This document shows, in pieces, positions 33,033 to 43,080 of a DNA stretch of 64,000 nucleotides (position 1 is the stretch's first letter; every line of letters starts with the position of its first letter). The stretch is from UBA4582 sp013204195 (lineage in GTDB: Bacteria; Pseudomonadota; Gammaproteobacteria; Pseudomonadales; Azotimanducaceae): the NCBI GenBank assembly GCA_963925735.1, contig CAWUUH010000005.1, positions 1 to 64,000 of the forward strand, given 5' to 3'. The position numbers and the translations under genes were made by a program. The notes under the pieces are model-generated. The model made no database searches, had not been told where the DNA came from, and worked only from the letters and a program-made list of their open reading frames with translations.

Positions 33033-34628
33033 TTGATTACTAGTGCAAACATCACCATGCAGTTCGGCTCCAAGCCGTTATTCGAAAATATCTCTGTCAA
33101 GTTCAGTGACGGTAATCGTTATGGACTGATCGGTGCGAACGGATGTGGTAAGTCGACCTTTATGAAGATCCTCAACGGATCTTTGACACCCACCGCCGGC
33201 AATGTCTCCATCAGCGCCAATGAACGGGTGGGAGAGTTGAGCCAGGATCAGTTCGCGTTCGAACACTATACCGTCATCGACACCGTCATCATGGGCCACA
33301 AGGCGCTGTGGAAGGTCAAGCAAGAGCGAGACCGAATCTACAACCTGCCGGAGATGTCGGAGGAAGATGGCATGAAGGTTGCCGACCTGGAAAGTGAATT
33401 TGCAGAGATGGATGGTTATACCGCCGAAAGCAGAGCCGGCGAGATTCTGCTCGGGGCAGGTATTGCTATGGACACGCACTATGGCCTGATGAGCGAGGTT
33501 GCTCCCGGCTGGAAGCTACGTGTCTTGTTGGCCCAGGCGTTATTCTCAGACCCAGACATACTGTTACTGGATGAGCCCACCAACAACCTAGACATCCATA
33601 CGATTCATTGGCTTGAGGATGTTCTGAACGCGCGCAACAGCACCATGGTGATCATTTCTCACGACCGCCACTTTTTGAACGCGGTCTGTACCCATATGGC
33701 AGACATCGATTTCGGCGAACTGCGGGTCTACCCCGGCAACTATGATGATTTCATGATCGCCTCCACTGCGGTACGGGAACGTCAACAGTCGCAGAATGCC
33801 AAGAAGAAAGCCCAGATCGTTGAGTTACAACAATTCGTCAGCCGGTTTTCTGCCAACGCATCAAAAGCGAAACAAGCCACCTCGCGAGCCCGACAACTCG
33901 ACAAGATCGAGCTGGAAACCATCAAACCGTCGAGCCGAGTGAGTCCTTATATTCGTTTCAATCAGGAAAAGAAACTCCACCGCCTGGCCCTAACGCTGGA
34001 AGAGGTCGGCATGGGATTCGACGGCGAGCCCCTGTTCAAAAACGGCAATATTCTCCTTGAAGCTGGCACGCGACTTGCCATCATTGGTGAAAATGGCGTG
34101 GGCAAATCCACGCTGTTGCGTTGCCTGATGAATGAACTCGAACCCACCGGCGGCTCGATTCAATGGTCGGAAAATGTCAGCCTGGGCTATTGCCCTCAGG
34201 ACAGCTCCGCGATCTTCAGCAGTACCTTGAGCCTGTTCGACTGGATGAGCCAATGGCGTAAACCCGGTCATGACGACCAAATCGTTCGAGCCACCCTGGG
34301 CCGTTTGCTGTTTTCTACCGAGGACTTTAAGAAAGAAGTCAATGTCTGCTCCGGTGGCGAAAAAAACCGCCTATTGTTCGGCAAAATGATGATGCAGGAT
34401 CATAATGTTCTACTCCTCGACGAGCCAACCAACCACCTCGACATGGAAGCCATTGAGTCATTGAATATGGCACTGGAGCACTACGAAGGCACTTTACTCT
34501 TCGTTAGTCACGATCGGGAATTCGTCTCATCGTTGGCGACTCGAATTATCGAGATCAAAGACCACAAATTGATCGACTTCCGCGGCACATATGAAGAATA
34601 TCTCGCCAGCCAGTTACTCCAAGGATAA
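33033..34628 (+). CDS. ybiT: ABC-F ATPase YbiT
   Basis: 531 residues. It begins with TTG at 33033 (AGGA eight bases upstream), giving ITSANITMQFGSKPLFENIS, which matches the start of YbiT proteins. Two ABC domains: Walker A GANGCGKST and GENGVGKST, Walker B LLLDEPTNNLDI and LLLDEPTNHLDM, signature VAPGWKLRV (altered, as is normal in YbiT) and CSGGEKNRL. An arm-like linker with QFVSRFSANASKAKQATSRA lies between. ABC-F proteins act on ribosomes and have no membrane part. The tex start codon lies 10 bases after the stop. Confidence 0.92.
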   Translation: MITSANITMQFGSKPLFENISVKFSDGNRYGLIGANGCGKSTFMKILNGSLTPTAGNVSISANERVGELSQDQFAFEHYTVIDTVIMGHKALWKVKQERDRIYNLPEMSEEDGMKVADLESEFAEMDGYTAESRAGEILLGAGIAMDTHYGLMSEVAPGWKLRVLLAQALFSDPDILLLDEPTNNLDIHTIHWLEDVLNARNSTMVIISHDRHFLNAVCTHMADIDFGELRVYPGNYDDFMIASTAVRERQQSQNAKKKAQIVELQQFVSRFSANASKAKQATSRARQLDKIELETIKPSSRVSPYIRFNQEKKLHRLALTLEEVGMGFDGEPLFKNGNILLEAGTRLAIIGENGVGKSTLLRCLMNELEPTGGSIQWSENVSLGYCPQDSSAIFSSTLSLFDWMSQWRKPGHDDQIVRATLGRLLFSTEDFKKEVNVCSGGEKNRLLFGKMMMQDHNVLLLDEPTNHLDMEAIESLNMALEHYEGTLLFVSHDREFVSSLATRIIEIKDHKLIDFRGTYEEYLASQLLQG

Positions 34629-34638
34629 ACCCGCCGCA

Positions 34639-36996
34639 ATGATTGATATTCCACAACGCATCGCCGAAGAACTGGGCGTACAGCCAAAACAAGTGATCGC
34701 CGCCATCGGCTTACTGGATGAGGGCGCGACAGTACCCTTCATCTCACGATATCGAAAAGAAGCAACGGGTGCCCTGGATGATACCCAGATGCGCAACCTG
34801 GCAGAACGCCTTAGCTATCTGCGGGAACTCGAAGACCGGCGCACCACCATACTCGCCAGCATTGAAGAGCAAGGCAAGCTAACTGCAGAACTGCGCGCCC
34901 AGATTAATCAGGCAGATACCAAGACTCGCCTGGAAGACCTTTACTTACCGTATAAGCAAAAGCGCCGCACCCGTGCCCAGATCGCCATTGAGGCAGGTAT
35001 AGAGCCTCTGGCAGACAAGTTGTTTTTAGATCCTATGCTCGACCCCAACGTCGAAGCGACCGCCTTTATCAATACCAACCCCGATTTCAAAGACGCCTTC
35101 AATGATGTCAAAGGTGTTCTGGACGGCGCCCGTCAAATCCTGATGGAACGCTTTGCCGAGGATGCCGAGCTGCTAGCACGCTTACGCGCCTATTTGTCAG
35201 ACAGAGCGCAGCTTACTGCCAACCTGATTGATGGCAAAGAACAGGAAGCGGCCAAATTCCGTGACTACTTCGAGCACAAGGATATTGTCACCCGCGTGCC
35301 GTCCCATCGAGCACTGGCGATGTTTCGTGGCCGCAAGGAAAACTTCCTACAATTGAAAATTGATGTAGAGCATGATGAGACCCTTATGCATCCTTGCATG
35401 AGCATGATCGCCACGCACTTTAATATCATCAATACCGGTCGGCCTGCAGATGCCTGGCTTGCTGAAGTCGTACGGTTTACCTGGCGAGTCAAACTTCACC
35501 TGCACCTCGAAACCGAATTCATGTCTGACCTTCGAGCACGAGCTGAAGAAACCGCTATCGAAGTCTTCGCCCGCAACATCAAAGAACTGTTACTCGCGGC
35601 GCCTGCAGGTCAGAAAGTTACCATTGGTCTAGATCCCGGTTTGCGCACAGGCGTTAAAATCGCTGTGATTAGCAACACCGGTCAGTATCTCGACAGCACC
35701 GCTATTTATCCCCATGCACCACGCAACCAATGGGACGAATCTATCGCGGTACTCGCCGCGCTCGCAAAAAAATACCAGGTGGAGCTACTCGCCATTGGCA
35801 ATGGCACTGCCTCGCGGGAAACGGACAAACTATGTGGCGACTTGATCAAACGCCACCCTGAATTAACCCTGCAAAAGATATTGGTCAGCGAAGCCGGTGC
35901 GTCGATCTATTCCGCATCAGAACTTGCCGCAAAAGAATTTCCTGATCTTGATGTGACGATTCGCGGCGCGGTCTCTATCGCCAGGCGCCTGCAGGATCCT
36001 TTGGCTGAACTCGTGAAAATCGAGCCTAAGTCCATCGGCGTCGGCCAGTATCAACATGATGTCAGTCAGGTACAGCTGGCCCGCCACCTAGATTCCGTGG
36101 TTGAAGATTGCGTGAACGCCGTGGGCGTCGAGGTCAACACCGCATCTGCCGCGTTATTACGTCGCGTGGCCGGCTTGAGCCAAAGCATCGCCGACAATAT
36201 CGTCGACTATCGCAATACCAACGGTCAGTTCAGTAGCCGCGAACAACTTAAATCTGTCCCTAGACTCGGCGACAAAACCTTTGAACAAGCGGCAGGATTT
36301 CTCAGAGTTCGCAACGGCTCGAATCCACTGGACGGCTCAGCTGTGCATCCGGAAGCCTATTCTGTGGTTGAGCTGATCGCAAAAAAAACCGGCCAGCCAG
36401 TTAAACAATTGATCGGCAATAGCGCCCTCAAGGACATTGACGCCCGCGATTTCACCAGCGAGCACTTTGGCTTGTTTACAGTCAAAGATATTATTGCGGA
36501 ATTGGAAAAACCTGGTCGCGACCCTCGCCCTGAGTTCAAGGCAGCACAATTGCAGGACGGCGTTGAAACCATGAAAGATCTGGAGGACGGCATGATCCTT
36601 GAAGGTACTGTCACGAACGTCACGAATTTCGGTGCCTTCGTCGATATCGGCGTTCACCAAGACGGTCTCGTACATATATCTGCGCTGGCGAATAGTTTCG
36701 TGAAAGACCCCCACGATGTGGTCAAGGCTGGCGAGATCGTCAAGGTCAAGGTTCTCGAAGTTGACCTAGAACGTAAACGCATTGCGCTGACTATGCGCCT
36801 CACCGACGAACCCGCAGTGAAAGGCCCGCAAGACTCATCGACCAAACGGCCTGGAGCCAATCAGGGGGCTCGTTCTCGGCAGAATGGCAAACCCAACTCG
36901 GCACCAAAAGCCACCAAAACAACAGCACCGCCAATCAACAACGCCTTTGCGCAAGCCATGCAAAAAGCCCAAGAGAAGGCCGACAAACCGAGTTAG
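34639..36996 (+). CDS. tex: Transcription accessory protein Tex
   Basis: 785 residues from ATG 34639, which has AAGGAT upstream within the ybiT stop region. Domains in order: Tex-like N-terminal helical region (LGVQPKQVIAAIGLLDEG, VPFISRYRKEATGALDD), YqgF-like RNase H fold (TIGLDPGLRTGVKIAV), helix-hairpin-helix (VDYRNTNGQFSSREQLKSV) and an S1 RNA-binding domain near residues 645-720 (GTVTNVTNFGAFVDIGVHQD). A lysine-rich tail follows. Tex binds nucleic acids and influences transcription; its exact role is unsettled. Confidence 0.95.
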   Translation: MIDIPQRIAEELGVQPKQVIAAIGLLDEGATVPFISRYRKEATGALDDTQMRNLAERLSYLRELEDRRTTILASIEEQGKLTAELRAQINQADTKTRLEDLYLPYKQKRRTRAQIAIEAGIEPLADKLFLDPMLDPNVEATAFINTNPDFKDAFNDVKGVLDGARQILMERFAEDAELLARLRAYLSDRAQLTANLIDGKEQEAAKFRDYFEHKDIVTRVPSHRALAMFRGRKENFLQLKIDVEHDETLMHPCMSMIATHFNIINTGRPADAWLAEVVRFTWRVKLHLHLETEFMSDLRARAEETAIEVFARNIKELLLAAPAGQKVTIGLDPGLRTGVKIAVISNTGQYLDSTAIYPHAPRNQWDESIAVLAALAKKYQVELLAIGNGTASRETDKLCGDLIKRHPELTLQKILVSEAGASIYSASELAAKEFPDLDVTIRGAVSIARRLQDPLAELVKIEPKSIGVGQYQHDVSQVQLARHLDSVVEDCVNAVGVEVNTASAALLRRVAGLSQSIADNIVDYRNTNGQFSSREQLKSVPRLGDKTFEQAAGFLRVRNGSNPLDGSAVHPEAYSVVELIAKKTGQPVKQLIGNSALKDIDARDFTSEHFGLFTVKDIIAELEKPGRDPRPEFKAAQLQDGVETMKDLEDGMILEGTVTNVTNFGAFVDIGVHQDGLVHISALANSFVKDPHDVVKAGEIVKVKVLEVDLERKRIALTMRLTDEPAVKGPQDSSTKRPGANQGARSRQNGKPNSAPKATKTTAPPINNAFAQAMQKAQEKADKPS

Positions 36997-37013
36997 GTTA
37001 GTCGCAAAAAAAG

Positions 37014-37054
37014 AGCCGGCTGCGATCGTTTAAGACAAGCAACAGCAGCCGGCT
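37014..37054 (-). terminator. Terminator between convergent tex and TonB-receptor genes
   Basis: A 10-base perfect stem (AGCCGGCTGC at 37014-37023 with GCAGCCGGCT at 37045-37054). Read on the minus strand the stem is followed by a CTTTTTTT run (37006-37013), so it mainly ends the TonB-receptor transcript. On the + strand only TC follows, which gives weaker termination for tex. Confidence 0.82.
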
Positions 37055-37076
37055 TCAATGACTCAAACACCACCCA

Positions 37077-39830
37077 CTAGAACGTTAAATTGAAACTCAG
37101 GGCGGCGGTCATACCTGGCTTTTCCTCGAAAGTATTTACCCCATCGCGCTCAATGATCACGCTTTCATTTAGCAAATTCTGTAGTTTGCCGTTAATTGTG
37201 ATCAACTCAGTTGGATACCAGCTGTAGGTAAAATCCAAGGAATGAAACGGCAACTCAAAGCCATCAGGCGCGCCATTTCGACCCGCTAAATAAAGCCGCT
37301 CACCGAACACGTTGTAAACTAACGTAGCCGAATGCTGACCATTCATCGAGTCAAATCCCACCATAAGATTTGCCACATAGTTCGACGCCCCACTCAATTG
37401 CCGAACATTGTTGGTCGGTGCATCTGCCTGAGCGCCCGCTTTGATTTCAGTATTCTGAATCGTCAAATTACCTTGCACAAAGAAAGGCTCAAATGACTCG
37501 CCGAGGAAGCCTAAGGATTTAAGCCCATCTAGCTCAAGACCTGTGATCTGGCCCGACTCCGCATTAATAATTTCGCGGGCACGATTCGTGTCACTGGCTG
37601 CTGACTCATAAAACTCAATCGGGTTAGTGATATCTTTTCGATAGAGGGTGATCGAAAATGTGTCGTCATTCGCGAAAAACCACTCTGCACGAATATCGAT
37701 ATTAATAAAGTCAGCGGGACGGACATCAGGATTTCCGTCAGTCAGATATCCTGTCCTGGCATCAATATAGCTGGCATCAGTAAGCTCGCGTAAATCGGGA
37801 CGAACCACTGTCTCGCTCCAGCCGAATCGTAGCTGGAATATTTCTGCCCACCAGTCCGACATGTAGGTCAGCGAGACCGATGGATAAACCTTGTCGTTTC
37901 TATAAGTACCGCGAGCCAGTATGACAGGGTCATTTGATATTTGCGGGTTGTCTATCCCGTTACCAAAGATATTCCAGTCAAGAGCCACTTGCTTGTAGTC
38001 TTCCCAGCGCGCTCCAACCGAGGCTCTCCACCTATCATCGAGGGTCCAATCGAGATTGCCAAAGACCGCATCGGTCATCGTTGCCGCTAAATAACTTTGA
38101 TTGTTGGTCCCTATCAGATCGAACACAAAACCATTCGCCGGGTTGGTCACATTCGCGTCAGAAAAGACAGTACCGAGAGGGCCGGTTAGGACTGACGGCA
38201 CATCAACTTGTAAGGGCCCCAACCCGAATTGGGCCTGACGATAGGTGCGAGATTTCTGACCATGCTCGGCGCCGGCACTTAATTCGATGATGGACCTTGC
38301 TGTCTCGATCGGCAGTACAGCCTGCCAGCGATAACTGGTGACGTCATCATCGAGCTGAGTAAACCGAAAATCAGCTGCCGAACTACTCAGGTTGACGCTA
38401 GCACGCTCGACCGCGCCCGTTAATGGATCGTTGACTGTCGAGGAAGATACAGACACCTCGTTAGGAATCGAGGTGCGGGCACGGGCGTCGGAATACATCC
38501 AATCGACCTTGAACCCGTCTGGCACCCATTCGGGCACCAACCCATGCAATAGCGATCTCGTCTCCGCACCAAGAAAATGCTCGCCGGATATCTGATTCAC
38601 CGTAAGGTGACGCTCTTCGAATTTTAATGTCTCTCGACGAAATCCCAGCCCACTTGAGAGTTGGGCATTTTCATTAAAAAAGTCATTCCTCGCTACTTCG
38701 TCATCCGTGTTTCTGAGATAGAGGCTGGTCATCTTTAGCTCATGATCGTCTGTATATTGGGCACCAAGATTAATCGTAGCGCTAAGATCCGTGGATTTTG
38801 TCGACTCTTGCTCTGACTCATACTCCTCGGTTGGTAACGCGAGGCTCCGCGCAATTGTTTGGGTCTGCCGCCATCCGGACTTATAGCCCGCGCTGGCCAG
38901 GAAACCAACTTCCCAGTCATCCGTCAGGATATAGTTGTTGCCGATACTGCCTTTAAGATCAACATCTGGAGTCGAGTCTTGCTTGTAGATCGATATATCT
39001 CGATTCAAGCCCAAGGCCAGTTGTCGGTTGATCACTTCGGCGTCAGCCAGAACGGCGGCTGGATCGCCTTCACGGCGTAAGCCGCTGAGGATAGCCTGGG
39101 CGTTCAAATTACCGGAAAACCGTTGGACAGCCTGACTAAGACTCGGTGCCAACGCACGTGTGCCGTCGTCTTCTCCTAAGCTATCATCATCGCCACCTTG
39201 GTAGGTCAGCATCTCGCCGCGGGATGCTGTATTGAAGCCGCTTCCGATTGTAACCGAGTAAGTAAAATCATCAGGTATGCCACGGGTGCGGATATCGATG
39301 CTACCCCCACCGAACGCCGCTGACTTATCCGGGGAATAGGATTTCTGGACCGCCAAGGTTTGAACCACTGAAGTTGGAAAAATGTCTAAGGGGATCACAT
39401 TTCGACTAAGATCCGGCGATGGAATCACCGCACCATTAAGGGTAGTGCTGGAATAGCGCTCACCCAAACCGCGCACGTAAACAAATTTGTTACCCACGAG
39501 AGACAAACCTGAAACACGCCGTAGTGCTGCGGCGACGGTGGAATCACCGATTCGCTGTATCATTTCAGCGCCCATAAAGTCCGCGACGACATCTTCGCTG
39601 ATGCGCTCGTCAACGAGTTTTGCCGCAGCTGTTCGCAGCCGACCCAAAACCACCACTTCTTCCATTTGCTGCCGAAATTCTGTCAATGCTGCGACAGATT
39701 GCTCGGGCTCTTGCGAAGACACTTGCATAGATTGATCAATGTCTTGCGCCACTGCATTCATCTGCCAGGCCAGCAGCATGGTCATGAGATAGTGCAGCGG
39801 TCTCACCTTGATTACATTCAAAGACTTCAT
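37077..39830 (-). CDS. TonB-dependent outer-membrane receptor
   Basis: 917 residues. A signal peptide (HYLMTMLLAWQMNAVAQ) is followed by a short N-terminal linker, a plug domain (VVVLGRLRTAAAKLVDERIS, VSGLSLVGNKFVYVRGLGER, AAFGGGSIDIRTRGIP) and a 22-strand-type barrel ending in SFNLTF. The plug motif VRGLGERYSSTTLNGAVIPS is shared with carbohydrate- or unknown-substrate receptors of marine bacteria. It lies 83 bases downstream of a beta-helix lipoprotein gene on the same strand, so the two may work as a pair, with the lipoprotein catching substrate. No iron or siderophore genes are near. Confidence 0.92.
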   Translation of the reverse strand: MKSLNVIKVRPLHYLMTMLLAWQMNAVAQDIDQSMQVSSQEPEQSVAALTEFRQQMEEVVVLGRLRTAAAKLVDERISEDVVADFMGAEMIQRIGDSTVAAALRRVSGLSLVGNKFVYVRGLGERYSSTTLNGAVIPSPDLSRNVIPLDIFPTSVVQTLAVQKSYSPDKSAAFGGGSIDIRTRGIPDDFTYSVTIGSGFNTASRGEMLTYQGGDDDSLGEDDGTRALAPSLSQAVQRFSGNLNAQAILSGLRREGDPAAVLADAEVINRQLALGLNRDISIYKQDSTPDVDLKGSIGNNYILTDDWEVGFLASAGYKSGWRQTQTIARSLALPTEEYESEQESTKSTDLSATINLGAQYTDDHELKMTSLYLRNTDDEVARNDFFNENAQLSSGLGFRRETLKFEERHLTVNQISGEHFLGAETRSLLHGLVPEWVPDGFKVDWMYSDARARTSIPNEVSVSSSTVNDPLTGAVERASVNLSSSAADFRFTQLDDDVTSYRWQAVLPIETARSIIELSAGAEHGQKSRTYRQAQFGLGPLQVDVPSVLTGPLGTVFSDANVTNPANGFVFDLIGTNNQSYLAATMTDAVFGNLDWTLDDRWRASVGARWEDYKQVALDWNIFGNGIDNPQISNDPVILARGTYRNDKVYPSVSLTYMSDWWAEIFQLRFGWSETVVRPDLRELTDASYIDARTGYLTDGNPDVRPADFINIDIRAEWFFANDDTFSITLYRKDITNPIEFYESAASDTNRAREIINAESGQITGLELDGLKSLGFLGESFEPFFVQGNLTIQNTEIKAGAQADAPTNNVRQLSGASNYVANLMVGFDSMNGQHSATLVYNVFGERLYLAGRNGAPDGFELPFHSLDFTYSWYPTELITINGKLQNLLNESVIIERDGVNTFEEKPGMTAALSFNLTF

Positions 39831-39913
39831 TGCTCGCCTCTTACTGGTCAGCTAAATCAAAAGGGCGCGGCAGGTATCATTCAGCCGCGCCCGGAGGAGC
39901 ACCAAGGTATATG

Positions 39914-41620
39914 TCATTCAAACCACAGAGCGACATCGTTACCTGACGCGTCTACTGCACGCTGACCGGCGTGAATCCCGTACGTCCAACCTGCGGTCCA
40001 ATCTAAGGCGCTAGTGCTCAATGCGCCGATATAGGCAGCCCCGCCAACTGGCGCAGATGCCGTGGGAGCCGCGCCGTCGACCAGCATATTGGCAAACGCA
40101 ACCGAATAAATTGCAGGCGTTCCTTCGAGTAATACCAGCGCGGTATTACTGGTCGCTGTCGCATCGTCAGCTGTGACGACTGTCGCGAACTGGGCACCAA
40201 CACTTTCAGCCCATGCTTGCTGAGTAGTAAGGTTCGGCAAAGTACCGCCAGAAGTCGGCTCAACACAGGCGAAGATCACAGAATTCAGTTGCACCTTGCC
40301 ATCCTGCGCGGCCTGCGGTGTACCCTTGTCGAGCCTCAGGCAGTAGTTGCCGGTCGCAGGGTCTTCAACACTGAACGCAGAGATCATCAGCGTGTTGTTT
40401 ATCGTCGGCTGAATGTCTTCACGAAACAGAAAGCCGTGGCCCTGTGAGTGAGTCCCCGTCGCCGCCGTATTGGTAGACGTGATGCAGGTGAGGTTGTTGA
40501 TGGTGGGCGTACTCATCAGGCCCTGCGCGACAGCCGCCAAACCAATCGGTGCGGTCCAGCTGCCAACGCCATCAGATTCTATGCAGTGGTCACCATCCGT
40601 TTCAGCTTGGATGACCAGTGCGTTGGTGATTGTGCCGGCGTAGCCTTCGTCGATATCAATAGAGTCGTCACGGACATACATGGCCACGTAGTTATTGATA
40701 TTGACGGCGCCGCCGAACATCTCAATGCCATCATCATAGCTTGAGTAAATTTCGAGATTGTTGACAATCGTGTTGCTGCCAACACCGCCAAAGGAGATAC
40801 CGTTAAGTTCATCACCATTAGCCACTTCGGCCCCTGGGTGCTTGACGATCACATACTCCAGTCGACCCGAGCTGTCGGTGTTATCAGACCCGCCATACTG
40901 AGACTCATCCAGTCCCGCCGCACCTTCCGCATCAACGTGGCAGTCAGTTGTCGCCAGGTCGCCAGCAGCGGCAGTGCCTGTGTAGGCGCACTTGTTGGTA
41001 ATACCAAAACCGTTTATCACCACGCCGCCCCATTGTTGAACTGCGTCAAATGCCAGGGTTGGTAAGGCGGCACGGGCACTTTCAACATCAGAGATAGACG
41101 TCAGGGTGATGGGTTCGAGTTGAGTACCCGCTGCGAATATTTGCGACCCACGATTGACGATCAAGAATTGTTTGGTGGAAGTAAACGCCAGCGTGGCACC
41201 CGCTTCAATGGTCAAAGTTGGCCCATCACCACCTTTGCTGATGCCGGCAGCCGCCAGCTTGGCATCTGTATCGTAGGTCTCGCCTACAAACAAGCTACCC
41301 TGAAAGACATGGACGCCACCATTATCAAGCTTCGGAATCGTCAGATCGAAAGTTAGATTGTTGCCGGCATCAACAAACGTCGAGGCGTAGATGCAGTCAA
41401 GACCGTCAAAGTTACCTTGGATCGTCTGTCCCGCTTCATTGATATAAAATGCGCAATTGACGGTTGTGATCGGGGCGGCGACATTGTTACTGTTGGTTAC
41501 TGAGTTATCCACGGAAGTGTCTTGGGTAACCGGGCTCACATTGATGTCTCCACCACCACAAGCGGTTAGTGCGGCTAAAACAGTGGTAAATAGTAGTTTG
41601 TTCCGGATTGCTGTCATCAC
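39914..41620 (-). CDS. Parallel-beta-helix lipoprotein paired with the TonB receptor
   Basis: 568 residues with lipobox LAALTAC (lipid Cys21) and GGGD after it, which suggests outer-membrane placement. The middle has repeated right-handed beta-helix rungs (ITLTSISDVESARA, GGVVINGFGITNKCAY, LEYVIVKHPGAEVANG, NTIVNNLEIYSSYDDGIEMFGG, NINNYVAMYVRDDSIDIDEG). Two cysteines lie near an early disulfide-like spacing (VNCAFY, LDCIYAS). I do not recognise an enzyme site. Its gene is upstream of the TonB receptor on the same strand. A surface substrate-binding role is inferred. Confidence 0.75.
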   Translation of the reverse strand: MMTAIRNKLLFTTVLAALTACGGGDINVSPVTQDTSVDNSVTNSNNVAAPITTVNCAFYINEAGQTIQGNFDGLDCIYASTFVDAGNNLTFDLTIPKLDNGGVHVFQGSLFVGETYDTDAKLAAAGISKGGDGPTLTIEAGATLAFTSTKQFLIVNRGSQIFAAGTQLEPITLTSISDVESARAALPTLAFDAVQQWGGVVINGFGITNKCAYTGTAAAGDLATTDCHVDAEGAAGLDESQYGGSDNTDSSGRLEYVIVKHPGAEVANGDELNGISFGGVGSNTIVNNLEIYSSYDDGIEMFGGAVNINNYVAMYVRDDSIDIDEGYAGTITNALVIQAETDGDHCIESDGVGSWTAPIGLAAVAQGLMSTPTINNLTCITSTNTAATGTHSQGHGFLFREDIQPTINNTLMISAFSVEDPATGNYCLRLDKGTPQAAQDGKVQLNSVIFACVEPTSGGTLPNLTTQQAWAESVGAQFATVVTADDATATSNTALVLLEGTPAIYSVAFANMLVDGAAPTASAPVGGAAYIGALSTSALDWTAGWTYGIHAGQRAVDASGNDVALWFE

Positions 41621-41849
41621 ATGCCTCTGCTTATGAACTAAAAGTTAGACTACTCATTCAGGTGTTTCTTAGGCGCGCAGCTTAAGGTGCTTTTGTGAAG
41701 GTCAAATAAGGGAGATGAAGGTAGGATTAAGATCTCTTGGGAATTAGGTTAATGATGGGGGGGCATGGTACTCAGCATAGAACCCGTTCTCACTTCGAGA
41801 CCTACTGGCGGGCCACACAAGCGCCGAATTTGCATTGAGGAAACGTTTT

Positions 41850-42968
41850 ATGCCCAAAATATCCAAGCGCTTATTCTCGGGTTCCAATCATCAGGTCTCA
41901 AAAAAAGTTGGCATGCCGCCGGGTTCATTGATTCATATCGGTGAGGACCACAGCCGGGAAACCGAAATATCGCAGATCAGCTATAGTGCACTGGGTGTTG
42001 AAACTCGCATCCTCGACTCGGTCGACGCGTTGCGTCACTACCAGACTGGTGAAGCCATTACCTGGTTGAATATCGCAGGCTTGGCTGACATCAAGGCGAT
42101 TGAGGCCATCGGTCAGCATTTCGACATTCACCGACTTGTCCTTGAAGATATTCTCAACACGCACCAGCGACCAAAATGCGAGCATCACGATAATTTTATT
42201 TATTTGGTTTTGAAGAGCCTCGTGGTACCCGAATCCGGCGCAGACAGCGCCGCCATTCAAGGGCTCAAGTCCGGCATTCAGTACCAACAGATCAGCATCT
42301 TGTTGCTCGACCGGCTCGTGATTACTTTCGAAGAATCCTCTAGTAGCGCCCTTGATCACATCAAGCAGCGACTGAACAACAGCAGCGGTCGTTTTCGCTC
42401 CCAAGGAAGTGACTACCTCGCTTACGAAATCCTCGACAGCATCATCGACCAATACTTTGAATACGAGGAATACATGGCCGAGCAGATCGACGATGTCGAG
42501 GAGGAGTTGCTGATCAATCCCACTAACGACACCTTGATTCGTATCCAGCGGCTGAAGCGGGAGCTCATCAAGATTCGCCGGATCATCTCGCCCTTGCGAG
42601 AGTTGCTCAACGGACTGCTGCGATCTGACTCGCCACTGATTCACGCCGGAACGCATATTTATCTACGAGATGTGTTTGATCATTGTCTGCGAATTGCTGA
42701 GATGCTGGACTCCTACCGTGACATGACAACGGGGCTATTGGACATCTACATTTCCAGTATCAGCAACCGAATGAATGAAATCATGAAGGTGCTAACCATC
42801 TTTGCCTCGATTTTTATTCCGCTGACGTTTATTACTGGCATCTATGGCATGAACTTCGATGATATGCCTGAGCTCCACTGGCCTTGGGCCTACCCAGCCC
42901 TGTGGGGATTGTTTATCAGCATTGCAGGCGGCCTGCTAGTCTACTTCAAACGTAGGCATTGGCTCTAG
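41850..42968 (+). CDS. corA: CorA-family magnesium transporter
   Basis: 372 residues from ATG 41850 (GAGGAAA upstream; an earlier TTG is less likely). A soluble N-terminal funnel with a long helix (IDDVEEELLINPTNDTLIRI) is followed by two C-terminal membrane helices, with the YGMNFDDMPELHWPWAY loop containing the GMN motif. The basic end YFKRRHWL is typical. It imports Mg2+ (or Co2+/Ni2+) as a pentamer in the inner membrane. Confidence 0.93.
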   Translation: MPKISKRLFSGSNHQVSKKVGMPPGSLIHIGEDHSRETEISQISYSALGVETRILDSVDALRHYQTGEAITWLNIAGLADIKAIEAIGQHFDIHRLVLEDILNTHQRPKCEHHDNFIYLVLKSLVVPESGADSAAIQGLKSGIQYQQISILLLDRLVITFEESSSSALDHIKQRLNNSSGRFRSQGSDYLAYEILDSIIDQYFEYEEYMAEQIDDVEEELLINPTNDTLIRIQRLKRELIKIRRIISPLRELLNGLLRSDSPLIHAGTHIYLRDVFDHCLRIAEMLDSYRDMTTGLLDIYISSISNRMNEIMKVLTIFASIFIPLTFITGIYGMNFDDMPELHWPWAYPALWGLFISIAGGLLVYFKRRHWL

Positions 42969-43080
42969 ATACCGGCGAATATGTCGGCAGACGTGTCAGC
43001 CTGTAGCGGATTGTTATTGTTCGATTCCCCAGTATCCTCAACTCCTGTATCCTGCATCAAAACAGGGGATGGGCGAGCAC

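Noticed and set aside
41757..41763. Run of seven G between the beta-helix lipoprotein and corA genes
   Set aside because: Could be a phase-variable tract, but it lies in neither coding frame nor a clear promoter, and the length is modest.
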